Source: Fragilariopsis cylindrus CCMP1102 (Eukaryota; Bacillariophyta; Bacillariophyceae; Bacillariales; Bacillariaceae). From it: 63,046 bases of DNA. The position numbers and the translations under genes are program-made. The stretch is taken from assembly GCA_900095095.1 (NCBI GenBank), contig FMBT01000530.1:1-63046 (forward strand), written 5' to 3'. The notes beneath the pieces were generated by a model that was not told the DNA's origin, searched no databases, and saw nothing but the letters and a program-made list of their open reading frames with translations. Shown here piece after piece: positions 22,540 through 31,974 of this stretch. The first letter of the stretch is position 1. Every line of letters starts with the position of its first letter.

Positions 22540-25119
22540 TCATAAGTTGCTATTGTTGTTGTTGTTCGACGATTTCTTTACACGTTTGTTGGATGGACGA
22601 AGGAGTGGCTGGGTTGTTGTTTTTTCATCGTCGACGATACGTGTATTGATCGATGATCGTTTTCGATTCTTCTTTTTGTCGTTACCAGATGCTGTTTGTG
22701 GTGGTGGTGGTGGCGAAAAAAGATTACCAATCACAGCAGGGTTCATTCTCAATAATTCATATGTAGCGTCCAAATCGTTGTTGTTGCCACTATCAACTTC
22801 AGTGCACGTTCCACAAATGATAGCCTGAGTTGGTTTCGAGTTGCAACGTTTCTTGTACGAACAACAATAACCTTTCTTCGGATGGATATAATCTTTGTAC
22901 GATCGAGTGGCGGCAACAATCGCAAATGGAGGAAGTGATTCATAATTGTCTAATGATACCAAAATAGATGGATCTTTAGTAAAAATATCCGATATGATCT
23001 CATATTGACATTCAAGACGAATAGCCGTAAACAATGGATGGCGAGGACTAGCAGTCGCGTCCTCTCCTTCCCATTCGTCCTCTTCAAAAATGTCCCAGAA
23101 CATTCTCCAAAAATAAAGACTATTTTGTTTCGGCAGGGAATCAAGAACGCAATTCACCAAGGAAATGGAATCATTATTCGATTCGGTCATGTAAACTTTC
23201 ATATATCGATGAAAGAGGTCACGATTGTCTACATCATCCCCCAAATATTCAATCATAATTTCCAGTAAGCTCTTATAAATATCACAACCCCCATTATGAT
23301 CGAACAGTGGTTGTATCTTCGAATTGAAGCATTTTTCTATATTCTTTGCTGCACATTCTAAAGCAAAACGAAGGACTAACGATCCGATCCCAGCGCCATC
23401 TTCAACAAACGGTAGCACACTTTTTCTGGGCATGAATTCCTTTGCCAACAATTGAGATACGATGTAACAACTTTCTTCTAGAATAACCTTTACGTGTGGA
23501 GAAATCACGACATTATTGTCGGGCGTGATGGAAGCCTGATATCGTTGGAGGAATTGATTAATGGGGGCCAAACCAAATTCGTTTTCAAAGTATCCGAAAC
23601 AAAATGCCTCTTCATGGTTCTTAGTGTGTTGAAGCAAAACCCGTAAAATTTCAGGATCAATATTAAAGAATCCTTCCGGATTTGCTACCATCCACTCTTC
23701 GTAGAATCCTTTGTATTCGTGTTGACCAATGAAGTGATTATCAATAGCTTTTGAATACAATTCTAAAAGTTTCTTGATCACATTATTGGGACATTCAGTG
23801 ATTATCGCAAGAAATAACACATTCATGCACGGATCATCATATGCATCATACGTAAAACCAAAATAATTTCCTCCTGATAAAATATTGATACTTGCTATTT
23901 TCGGAACTCTATTTAAATCCGTTAGAAATACATCCCAATCGACGGCATATGCTCCGGTAGTATCTTCGATAAATCGTTTACAACCTCGTAGAATACGTGC
24001 ACGATTTTCACCGTGATCACCAAAAAGATCGTCGTTATCATCGCCGTCGTGCACTTCAATCAATTTTCCCCAATGTTTCTTCACGAGAAAATATGCGTTG
24101 TTTTCTGATAAGTGATGAACAAGTTTACCTTCAGGTACCAGTTCAAGGAAGGACGAATCGTCGTCGTTGTTGTTGTTGTTGTTGTTGTTGTTATCGCTAC
24201 CATCTCCCATGTGGAATCGTACCATATAATTCCATTGTTGACAGATCCCCATATCACAATCACATGAATTGAAACAATCGTATCCAACGATAACACCATC
24301 CTTGTGTTCACCGTCCGACCAATCGTCTTCAAATTGCATAGTGATACTAGTACCATTCCGATACTTTTGTTTCTTTCCATTGATTTTGCTTCCTCTACCG
24401 AATGGTGCAATATATACGGCTTCTACACCTTCACCAATTGCGGCTTCTTCATTTCCTGGTGCAGCCACCGCAGCTGCTGGTTCTACCTCCATCGCCACTA
24501 CTATTTGTTCGTCGCCTCCATTATTTGGTGGTGCAGCTACTGCTACTGCTGCTGCTGCAACTGCAACTGCGACATCTCCTACTTCATCTTTTGTTGGTGC
24601 CGGTATTCCCACAGCTGCATTCGCTGTCACTCCCACTTCTGCGACCTCTTCTTGTTCGTTTTCTCCTTCTCCTTCTCCTGCTACCACTACTTTTGCGGCT
24701 ACGGCACCTACTGTCTCCTCAACTTCTTCATCATCTACAATGTCATTTTTATGATCGCCACCCCCAACAACAACAACTTCTCCCTCGCCTTTTTCGCCTT
24801 CGTCCGACGACAATGCTGCTGATGCATCCAGTAGTTTTTCTGATGTTGGTGTGAATCTTTCTGATGTTACTGCTACGGCAACTTGTTGTTCGTTTCGTAC
24901 TACTTCAGCTACAACAACCACTGTAACTGGATCGTCGTGATCTCCTACTACTAAAGTTTCTTTTTGTTCTTTTTCTTCATATCCTCTTGATCCTTTTCGT
25001 CCTGATGTTGCTTTTTCTACGTTGTCGTCGTTTCCGTCGTCGTTTTCTTTCAACGATGATGACGACGACACATCCCTTCCTTCTTCTGCTGCTGCGAAAT
25101 CTTCACCTGTAGCTGACAT
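22540..25119 (-). CDS. nuclear Tudor/agenet-like protein with ankyrin-like helical repeats
   Basis: A single-exon gene of 859 residues starts at the ATG at 25119. The first ~240 residues are Val/Ala/Glu low-complexity. Then comes a compact domain (about 245-345) with GRGSKINGK, GTSITMQFEDDWSDGEHKDG, WNYMVRFHMGDGS and LELVPEGKLVHHLSE; the W-x-x-G-x-x-x-G and Y-x-V-x-F-x-x-G-D pattern is Tudor/agenet-like and suggests chromatin binding. The rest is a series of helical units ending in phrases such as PCMNVLFLAIITECP, GLAPINQFLQRY and LPPFAIVAATRSYKD, the style of the diatom-expanded ankyrin-like protein family. The C-terminus is basic (KKKNRKRSS, NKRVKK), a nuclear localisation signal. I cannot name a function. 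Confidence 0.68.
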   Translation of the reverse strand: MSATGEDFAAAEEGRDVSSSSSLKENDDGNDDNVEKATSGRKGSRGYEEKEQKETLVVGDHDDPVTVVVVAEVVRNEQQVAVAVTSERFTPTSEKLLDASAALSSDEGEKGEGEVVVVGGGDHKNDIVDDEEVEETVGAVAAKVVVAGEGEGENEQEEVAEVGVTANAAVGIPAPTKDEVGDVAVAVAAAAVAVAAPPNNGGDEQIVVAMEVEPAAAVAAPGNEEAAIGEGVEAVYIAPFGRGSKINGKKQKYRNGTSITMQFEDDWSDGEHKDGVIVGYDCFNSCDCDMGICQQWNYMVRFHMGDGSDNNNNNNNNNDDDSSFLELVPEGKLVHHLSENNAYFLVKKHWGKLIEVHDGDDNDDLFGDHGENRARILRGCKRFIEDTTGAYAVDWDVFLTDLNRVPKIASINILSGGNYFGFTYDAYDDPCMNVLFLAIITECPNNVIKKLLELYSKAIDNHFIGQHEYKGFYEEWMVANPEGFFNIDPEILRVLLQHTKNHEEAFCFGYFENEFGLAPINQFLQRYQASITPDNNVVISPHVKVILEESCYIVSQLLAKEFMPRKSVLPFVEDGAGIGSLVLRFALECAAKNIEKCFNSKIQPLFDHNGGCDIYKSLLEIMIEYLGDDVDNRDLFHRYMKVYMTESNNDSISLVNCVLDSLPKQNSLYFWRMFWDIFEEDEWEGEDATASPRHPLFTAIRLECQYEIISDIFTKDPSILVSLDNYESLPPFAIVAATRSYKDYIHPKKGYCCSYKKRCNSKPTQAIICGTCTEVDSGNNNDLDATYELLRMNPAVIGNLFSPPPPPQTASGNDKKKNRKRSSINTRIVDDEKTTTQPLLRPSNKRVKKSSNNNNNSNL

Positions 25120-25671
25120 TCTTCCTACGGGGGTTGCACGAAATTAATATAAGCTATATATACTGTATGCAGTATCGTGTTACGGTACGTTCAATAATGA
25201 TAGTGGTGAAATTTTCGTCGAGTTGAGTAGTAGTCGAGGTCGATTTTCTAATTCTTTTTTTGTTATTATTACTGCTGCTGCTGTCTGTCTATCTGGATTG
25301 ATTGATTCGAGATATTGATTTTGATTCTTTTTTGTCGTCGTCGTCGTCGTCGTCTCTCTCTCTCTCTCTCTCTCTGTCGTGCTTCGACGCAATAACTACT
25401 TATACTCCAGTAAGTAGGACCTAACTTCAAAAGTAAGTTATCGTCTAGATGCTATGAATAATAGCAATGGCTGAGAAGCAAAAGAATAATCGATTGATAT
25501 ATTCTTTGATTTTTGATTTTGTCATTGTTTTTTACCACGGGCGGAGAGTTTCGAAGTTTGTCGGAATGAGACTTTCCATTCTTGAATAAAAAATCTAAGC
25601 AAAATATCGAGAATTGCTCAGGTCCCCCCCACCGATAAAGCAGTCCCGCGTGACTTACAACCTTTATTTTG
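25120..25671. other. divergent intergenic region with (GTC)n and (TC)n tracts
   Basis: This is the shared promoter region of the Tudor-like gene (-) and the SET gene (+). It contains a GTC/CGT trinucleotide run at 25334-25353 followed directly by (TC)n at 25353-25375. A pyrimidine-rich block like this near starts may be regulatory, but that is a guess. Confidence 0.4.
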
Positions 25672-27858
25672 ATGCCAACCAAACAAAACGATCCATCAAA
25701 AGATCATCAAATATCATCAAATATCAAATCATTGTTAATAGCACCAACTCTCAGAGAAATTGCTGCCGTACTTCAGCCTTCGACGATACATAAAACTTTT
25801 AAGGACATGACTGTTACTACTAGTAGTACAAGTAGTATTGTGGTGGTGCCGCCAGTAGTGGCAGAATTATCTCGATCATACAAATATAATGATCATATTC
25901 TCGTCAAAAAAAACGATAAGAAGACGACAACGAGGAAACGCCCAAGAAAGGATGAGCATGCTGATAACGACTCGTCACCATCACGATCATCATCGTCGTT
26001 ACAGTCACAGTCACAGTCACAGTCATCACCACTTGTCAACAATTCCAATACTAATAATTGCTGTTGTTGTTTTGAGGTACGATCATGTCCTACGAAAAAT
26101 AATCAAAATGGTATATTTGCTACACAGAATATTGCATGTGGTGATTTAATTATTGCACACGAGGATCCTATTGTATCCAGTACCGAACAAAGATCAAGTT
26201 CAACCTTCTGTCATGGTTGTGCAACTCCAATTGGATCATTGAAAGATCATATTCTAGCTGCTGCTGCTGCCAACACCGCCATCATCGGGACGACGACGAC
26301 AACAACAACAACAACAAAAACTAAGGAGATATTATTTGAATTGCCAGATTTGCCTTGTGGTCTACTAAAGAACGAGCATGGTCCAATGTTTAGTTCTAAC
26401 AATAGCAGTAGCAGTACTCTATCTTATCGTTGTAATATTGAAGAATGTGGATGTAAAAAAAATGTAGTTTGGTGCTCGACTCAGTGTCGTGATAAAACAA
26501 CAGGGAATGGTGGAAATCAACAACAGCACGCTTTTGATTATGTTTCGCCGACGACGGCTGTGTCGACGACAGAACAAAATAATGCTATAAACAACTTCTA
26601 TAAAGGAGTTACACATCCTATGGCATTCCAGATGGCCGCACAATCTATTACTTTAATACTTTCTACCATTCTAAATAAGTTTATCATGAAGGCAAATCAA
26701 ATAAATTTAAATAATGAAAATGAAAATGAATATGAGACGACAACGACGAAAACAATCGATAATGATGATGATGTAGAGGATTTAGATCCATTACTGGAGC
26801 ACGACGACGACGACGACGACGATGACCTGCGTCAATACTATTGGTGGAACGATTATGGATCCCATCCACTTTGGTGGGAAGTTGGTTCCAAGTCACAATC
26901 AAAACAACGAAAAGAACAAACTGATACATTTTGTCATTTATTCGAATTACATTTATTAAAATCCATAAAGCAACGACGATTTGCGGCGTCATCGTCATCG
27001 TTATTGGATAATGAAAATAACGGCGGCAATAATGTTAAGAGCAACGATGAAATATTGGTACAACTGGAAAAACTTTTAAAAACAGCGGTGAAAGCACTTT
27101 GTACGATAGATCATATTGGATCGATACTTGGTATGTTCCAATGTAATGCTATGGGATTTAAATACTTATCTCCTGTTCAACAATATATGGAACATGTCGA
27201 AAAAAAACTTGATGATATGCCGGATGATGATGATGATAGTGACAATAACGATAATAAGGAGGACGATGATGAGGATGCATTATTTTATGCAGGATTTGAT
27301 TGGCTTGCTGATCACAATGTTCACAATAGTGATATGAACGGTCCAGTGATTGGTTCGGGATTATATCCCCTGTTGACATTGGCCAATCATGACTGTACAC
27401 CCAATGCGTCTATTGAATTTTTACAAGAATCGAATCGAGGATCGATGGTAGCATTGCGTGATATAGTTGTTGGAGAAGAAATATGTTTATCATACATACC
27501 ATCCAACGAAGACGAAGTAGAGGAAGGAAATGATACTAACGATAGTCAGGTTACCAGACATTTCAAACCAACAAGAACGGAAATTTGGTTAGGGAAACAA
27601 AACAAAATAACAGAAAGTGGTAGCACGTCTACACAGCAGCAACGACAAGAAAACGACGACGACGATGATGATGATGGAGTTACAGTAAACCAAGATTCTC
27701 CTGAAGCAAATCATATTACTGGTTCGGACGGCGACGACGACGACGACGATGATGATATTATACTGTTGGATGACGAATTCTCTACAGCAAAGGCCGAACG
27801 TGCGAGAGCAATTCAAGAGTATGGTTTTGAATGTCACTGTCAGCGCTGCAAACAATAG
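25672..27858 (+). CDS. SET-domain (SMYD-like) protein
   Basis: A single-exon gene of 728 residues from the ATG at 25672. The SET fold is split by long inserts. The start of SET is KNNQNGIFATQNIACGDLIIAHEDPI; a Cys/His cluster follows (FCHGCATP, YRCNIEECGCKKNVVWCSTQCRD), in the position of the MYND zinc finger in SMYD proteins. The C-terminal SET part has GLYPLLTLANHDCTPNASIEF (NHDC about residue 571), GSMVALRDIVVGEEICLSYI, and a post-SET zinc motif FECHCQRCKQ at the very end. Asp-rich and Gln-rich inserts account for the length. It probably methylates lysines of histones or other proteins; the N-terminal Lys/Arg cluster (TTRKRPRKDE) supports nuclear location. The protein ends immediately after the CxCxxC, so the usual SMYD C-terminal helical domain is missing. 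Confidence 0.82.
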   Translation: MPTKQNDPSKDHQISSNIKSLLIAPTLREIAAVLQPSTIHKTFKDMTVTTSSTSSIVVVPPVVAELSRSYKYNDHILVKKNDKKTTTRKRPRKDEHADNDSSPSRSSSSLQSQSQSQSSPLVNNSNTNNCCCCFEVRSCPTKNNQNGIFATQNIACGDLIIAHEDPIVSSTEQRSSSTFCHGCATPIGSLKDHILAAAAANTAIIGTTTTTTTTTKTKEILFELPDLPCGLLKNEHGPMFSSNNSSSSTLSYRCNIEECGCKKNVVWCSTQCRDKTTGNGGNQQQHAFDYVSPTTAVSTTEQNNAINNFYKGVTHPMAFQMAAQSITLILSTILNKFIMKANQINLNNENENEYETTTTKTIDNDDDVEDLDPLLEHDDDDDDDDLRQYYWWNDYGSHPLWWEVGSKSQSKQRKEQTDTFCHLFELHLLKSIKQRRFAASSSSLLDNENNGGNNVKSNDEILVQLEKLLKTAVKALCTIDHIGSILGMFQCNAMGFKYLSPVQQYMEHVEKKLDDMPDDDDDSDNNDNKEDDDEDALFYAGFDWLADHNVHNSDMNGPVIGSGLYPLLTLANHDCTPNASIEFLQESNRGSMVALRDIVVGEEICLSYIPSNEDEVEEGNDTNDSQVTRHFKPTRTEIWLGKQNKITESGSTSTQQQRQENDDDDDDDGVTVNQDSPEANHITGSDGDDDDDDDDIILLDDEFSTAKAERARAIQEYGFECHCQRCKQ

Positions 27859-28049
27859 TAAATATGAGACTTTTCCTATCGAGATGCTCAGAGAAACAGA
27901 AAATCAGATCGGATATGCATTATTTTTCTGATAATAAATTGACGATATCCAAACTTTGTAAATTCAATGGCAATTGATGTGAATGGGGTGGATTATATAT
28001 TATACATAGGACCTAGTATATACATAACTAATAAACATTATATAATATG

Positions 28050-28330
28050 ATTATTTGGTCGTCCCATCCTTATCGGTACCAATGATTCTTAAATTGAATT
28101 AATGCAAGTGGATTTTGAAGTGGTTTAGGTAGGGGATTGCCAAAATTCCATTTGTTGTTGGAATATTTGTATTTGTATTTGATTTTGACTTTTTTTGGAA
28201 GAGTTATTGTTGCAATACCGCCATTCTAATGCTAATTCAAGTAGTACGTACTTTTGCTGGATCAAAATTCCATTCTCGTGCCACAAGATATCGTCGACAT
28301 GTTTCATGGTCACACCAATTATTATAATAA
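28050..28330 (-). pseudogene. remnant of a CRAL-TRIO (Sec14-like) gene
   Basis: The - strand carries HETCRRYLVAREWNFDPAK, a clear CRAL-TRIO N-terminal helix pair, then, after a one-base shift at an A4 run, YVLLELALEWRY, the next expected helix. Further 3' come PLALIQFKNHWYR and, again in another frame, IGTDKDG, which matches the start of the lipid-binding domain. Three frames within 280 nt and no continuation of the domain argue for decay rather than only sequencing error. An intact Sec14 paralogue lies at 16867-18679, but the two are not near-identical. Confidence 0.45.
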
Positions 28331-29141
28331 TTATCATCGTCATTATCGGGAGCATTGGCGTCTCGGTGGCGGTCTTGTCGTCCCTCACAAAGCCCAGCAT
28401 GAAGCCGATCATTACGAAACTCGTCACCTCGGCGATGATTGCCGGCAACACGGCCTGTTTCATGACGGCGTGTGTGGCGGGCTTGTTTTACAGCGCGAAC
28501 ATCGCCGAAGAGTTTTCCGATCCAAACAACATTAGTCCACTGGTGGACCAAAATTCGACTGCCTTGTAAGTACTTTTGCAACAGCAGCCTGTCGCTCCGA
28601 AAGTATAAAGAAGATTTATATATATATAATATGGAATATAAGGAACAAAGATTCGTACAGTAGTATATTGTAGTACAATAGTACGACTCCGAAATTGATT
28701 TTGGTTTGAAATCCATAATACCGTATTGATTAGATTGCACCTGCACCTATATAGTTGTGCATTGGCTCGAGAATATCGGATGATTGATTCCTAATGACAG
28801 TTTCTTCAATCGGTAGTGCAAGAAGGGAGGGAGGAAAGTATACCGCAGTTCTCTTTGGATGTGTTCGGCAGAATGATTTGTATTGCTTCTCTGAACTGCG
28901 CTCTGGAAGGTTTTCGGCAAAATATTTGCCGATACAACTCCCATTTCTCTCGATGAGAATCATGATAAGAATCATGATAATGATATGAATGAATTCTGCG
29001 AATGGTCCATATACACAAAGTCGGTAAATACTCTTTACCTGCGTTTTGACAATATTTCTTTTTTTCATGGTGCATTGTTTCGTTCGATAGAAAATAACAC
29101 TATTGTTATTTCAAACGGTAGGTATTAGTCTCGCTCTCTGT
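28331..29141. other. spacer of uncertain coding status
   Basis: 28370-28570 is clearly GC-richer than its surroundings and is open on both strands. The + frame reads SMKPIITKLVTSAMIAGNTA then a second hydrophobic stretch and ends at a GTAAGT that could be a donor (28566); I found no partner exon. A - ORF at 28730-29068 (112 residues) has one hydrophobic stretch. Neither is strong enough to call. Confidence 0.3.
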
Positions 29142-29954
29142 CTATGGAGTCTGCGGCAACCAGTCAGCTCGTACCGACGGCAGGAGATTGTGGGTTTCGA
29201 ATCGTTCCTCCAGGATCGAACCGAGGGACGCGGCATCGGCCAATTCCGATCGACCGAGTGTGGGAAGTGCCTCGTGAACAGCCCGCCGATCTACCCGTCG
29301 TTGCTGCTGCCGCTGCTGTGGATCTACATCTTTATCGTTATCATCGTCCCCGGAATCGGGGAGAAATTCCATACCACCAATCACCCCGCCCGGAATGAGG
29401 GTGCTCTTTGGAAAGACCAGGACCGTCTCGAAATGGAACCGATTTTCCGTAAACAGGGCGTGGGGCAGTGCGAGCTCGTACGTCTCGCAATCCAACAAGC
29501 ACAGCGCACAATCGTGGCTTCCAAAGAAGCCCACCACCGATTCATGGTACTCGCCCGAAATCCGCCGAAATCCCAGGACGTCCAGCGGTGTTTCCTCGAG
29601 CGCCCATAGGATGCGTCCGGCCTTGTCGGTCGAGGAAATAGAGACATCGGCCATGAGGGGATCCTCCGAGATGGCCACGTTGAGGGGTTGCTTCGTCACG
29701 ATCGTACATATGCAGCAGGTGTCTTCTCCCCGTTCGTATTGGTTCGAAACATAATGGATGGCCTGCGCCAAACTCAGCTGGACGTAAATCCCGCTCCAGA
29801 GGGAAACGGATTCTCCGGGATCGATCGATGCGTGTTTTAAAAGTCGTTTGGCGTCGTTTCCGGGACAGGCTTTGAACCCGAGGAGTGTCCCGGAGGGAAT
29901 GGTCACCTGCCGCAATGGTGGTGGCAGTGGCAGTGGCAGTGGTGTCGATGCCAT
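29142..29954 (-). CDS. unknown soluble protein, possibly ADP-ribosyltransferase-like
   Basis: A single-exon ORF of 270 residues from the ATG at 29954. Codon use is G/C-rich at third positions, unlike the AT-rich flanks, and this strongly supports the - frame over the also-open + frame. After a Pro/Leu start the protein reads VTIPSGTLLGFKACPGNDAK, then a GIYVQLSLAQAIHYVSNQY helix, then TCCICTIVTKQPLNVAI, a short strand-like series and an Asp/Gln-rich tail. The GIYVxxxxAxAxxYV element resembles the second conserved region of ART-fold enzymes, but no HGT-like first motif is obvious. I would label it unknown; an ART-like fold is only a suggestion. Confidence 0.55.
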   Translation of the reverse strand: MASTPLPLPLPPPLRQVTIPSGTLLGFKACPGNDAKRLLKHASIDPGESVSLWSGIYVQLSLAQAIHYVSNQYERGEDTCCICTIVTKQPLNVAISEDPLMADVSISSTDKAGRILWALEETPLDVLGFRRISGEYHESVVGFFGSHDCALCLLDCETYELALPHALFTENRFHFETVLVFPKSTLIPGGVIGGMEFLPDSGDDDNDKDVDPQQRQQQRRVDRRAVHEALPTLGRSELADAASLGSILEERFETHNLLPSVRADWLPQTP

Positions 29955-30654
29955 GGTGAGGCAGCAGTTTACCTTCACAAAAAAATAAAATATGTAAAAT
30001 AATTATAATTCACAATATTTCGCCTCGTGTCATCGCCTGTCCTTGAAAAGAATTGATATCTTGGCTTAAAAAATAGGACTTGGGAACTGAAGAGGAACTC
30101 AGTAGTAGTAATTGAGTTGCTTGTGATGAGAGGTATGATTTTGTTTATTTTCATTCATTGGAAGTGGTCTAAAATGGATCACCATGGTCAAATCCAATTG
30201 GAATAAGATAATAATAAAAAAGCTTACGAAAGAAAAAGAAGAAAAAAAAGATAATCAACCGTTGAATCACTCTCCGTCTAATAACACTAGCTAAATTTTC
30301 AGGCGATAGCCCGCGCGACACTTTCCGGTGCACGGAGGAAGTAGGGTGGATTATATAATATGATCCAAGGTTAGGGTTATTTAGTCCCGCCCTTTTAGTA
30401 TTGGATCACGGCTAGTTTCGCTCGTGACCCAGCCACAACACATCATCATTACGATTACTACTAGTAGAAGGAATCATCATCATCATTCACACTCCACACT
30501 CACACTCACAATATTTCCCACTCTGAACTCTGACATTGACCTGCATTGACATTATTGCGACAGTACCCTTTTAAATAAAATCATCGTCAAAACTGCGATT
30601 GTGCGATCGTTTTCTAAGATTGTACCACCTATTTCATACCAGACTACCTACAGT
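29955..30654. other. divergent intergenic region
   Basis: This separates two GC-rich genes. The frame of the renalase-like gene is open back to 30601, but only from a GTG. I see no RNA gene; the 30300-30400 part is less AT-rich than the rest. Confidence 0.4.
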
Positions 30655-31974
30655 ATGAGCGCCTCCATCGCACAAAATACCCGCATCCTCATCGTCGGAT
30701 CGGGTCTCACCGGCAGCCTCACATGCTACCATCTCCGTGCATTGGCAAAGCAGAAAAAAATCGTACTACCAATCATCCTAGATGTTGCCGATATGGCACG
30801 TGGGCCCGGCGGACGCATGTCCACGACCCGGTATGGTACCAACAACAACAACCTCCAACAAGCCAACACTGGTGCGCAATATCTGAGTACCTCCTCCTCC
30901 AAATCAGCGGCGTTACTTGAGTCAATGTGCCTGTCGTCATCTTCCCGAACAACAACGACAACAACAACAACAACAACAAAAACACCGCAGTGCCATCTTG
31001 ATCGCGTGGAAGATCCTGTGAGAAGGAGCACACATTTTATAGCGGATTCAGACGATGCCTACACACACTGGCTGCCACGGGATGGTGCCACCAACTCAGT
31101 TGTGAAACAGTTTTTACGTGATGGTGAACCCGATCGGGTTATCTTTGGATCACGGTTGCAGCAAATGGTGATGGATTCGTCGTCGTCGTCAACGTCTACA
31201 ATACCGCAGCTACTACCTCTCTATGATAGCGGAGGTACAGGGTCGTCTACCTACGACATTGTCATTCTCGCCATGCCACCGAAGGACATTATCAAATTCT
31301 TCAACGATGACAAAAAAGACCCACAATCCCAAGCGGACCTACATCGAAGGACCAATAATCGAGGGAAAAAACGTCGTGGCGCAACCACCCCCAATCAACG
31401 TGCCATAATCCTGCCAAATGACGTGCTTCGTAGGCTGCGTACACCCTCCTACGTCGGTCGATACTCCCTAGCTCTTTGGCTTCACGACGACGATAGGGCG
31501 TTTGCCAACAAGGCACAACACGCATTCAACACACAACGATGCAACAACAACGACGACCCACCATCACCATCACACCCAGTTCTCGACATGGTTTCGTCCC
31601 AGGAGGGGGGACGCGTACTTGTCGCACAATCAACAGTCAAACTCTGGCGGCGGCTTACCAATACCCGTGGCGGGGGGCGACACATAGCCAAGTCCTCCCT
31701 ACTCGAGGCACTCGAACGTTTAACTGGTGACACACTACCACGAGTCAAACATACGAAACTATTGAATTGGCGCACGAGTCAGGTGGCGAATTCACCGGAG
31801 ACGACAGGTGAGGGTATTGTCACGGCGGAAGGTGGACGTCTTATCTTCACTGGTGATTGGTGTTATGAGTCAAGTTTTGAGGGGTGTAACCTTGCTGCGG
31901 AGGCGGCAGCAATTGCTGCAGTTGATACTATCCGTTCAATGGTAGAAGATGGGTCTGGGTTAAAGGCGCGATGA
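30655..31974 (+). CDS. renalase-like FAD-dependent amine oxidoreductase
   Basis: The ATG at 30655 gives 439 residues. The dinucleotide-binding motif ILIVGSGLTGSLTCYHLR is at the N-terminus (about 10-27). Renalase signatures follow: ARGPGGRMSTTR, then TGAQYLST, and near the end GGRLIFTGDWCYESSFEGCNLAAEAA, the second FAD contact. Family members oxidise isomeric dihydro-NAD(P)H forms or act as amine oxidases. There is no presequence with the diatom plastid AF motif, so it is probably cytosolic. Asn/Thr-rich and Ser-rich insertions (about 60-130) lengthen it relative to human renalase (342 residues). Codon use is GC-rich, like the neighbour at 29142-29954. Confidence 0.8.
   Translation: MSASIAQNTRILIVGSGLTGSLTCYHLRALAKQKKIVLPIILDVADMARGPGGRMSTTRYGTNNNNLQQANTGAQYLSTSSSKSAALLESMCLSSSSRTTTTTTTTTTKTPQCHLDRVEDPVRRSTHFIADSDDAYTHWLPRDGATNSVVKQFLRDGEPDRVIFGSRLQQMVMDSSSSSTSTIPQLLPLYDSGGTGSSTYDIVILAMPPKDIIKFFNDDKKDPQSQADLHRRTNNRGKKRRGATTPNQRAIILPNDVLRRLRTPSYVGRYSLALWLHDDDRAFANKAQHAFNTQRCNNNDDPPSPSHPVLDMVSSQEGGRVLVAQSTVKLWRRLTNTRGGGRHIAKSSLLEALERLTGDTLPRVKHTKLLNWRTSQVANSPETTGEGIVTAEGGRLIFTGDWCYESSFEGCNLAAEAAAIAAVDTIRSMVEDGSGLKAR

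Noticed and set aside
24269-24854. + strand Ser/Thr/Ala- and Leu-rich ORFs
   Set aside because: These are shadows of the Val/Ala/Glu low-complexity N-terminus of the - strand gene at 22540-25119.
28195-28569. + strand membrane-protein-like ORF ending at a GTAAGT
   Set aside because: It overlaps the CRAL-TRIO relic on the other strand, its N-terminal half is low-complexity Ile, and no following exon fits the phase.
29103-29609. + strand 168-residue ORF with a hydrophobic stretch
   Set aside because: It is antisense to the longer ATG-started - frame at 29142-29954, which has better composition and uniform codon bias.
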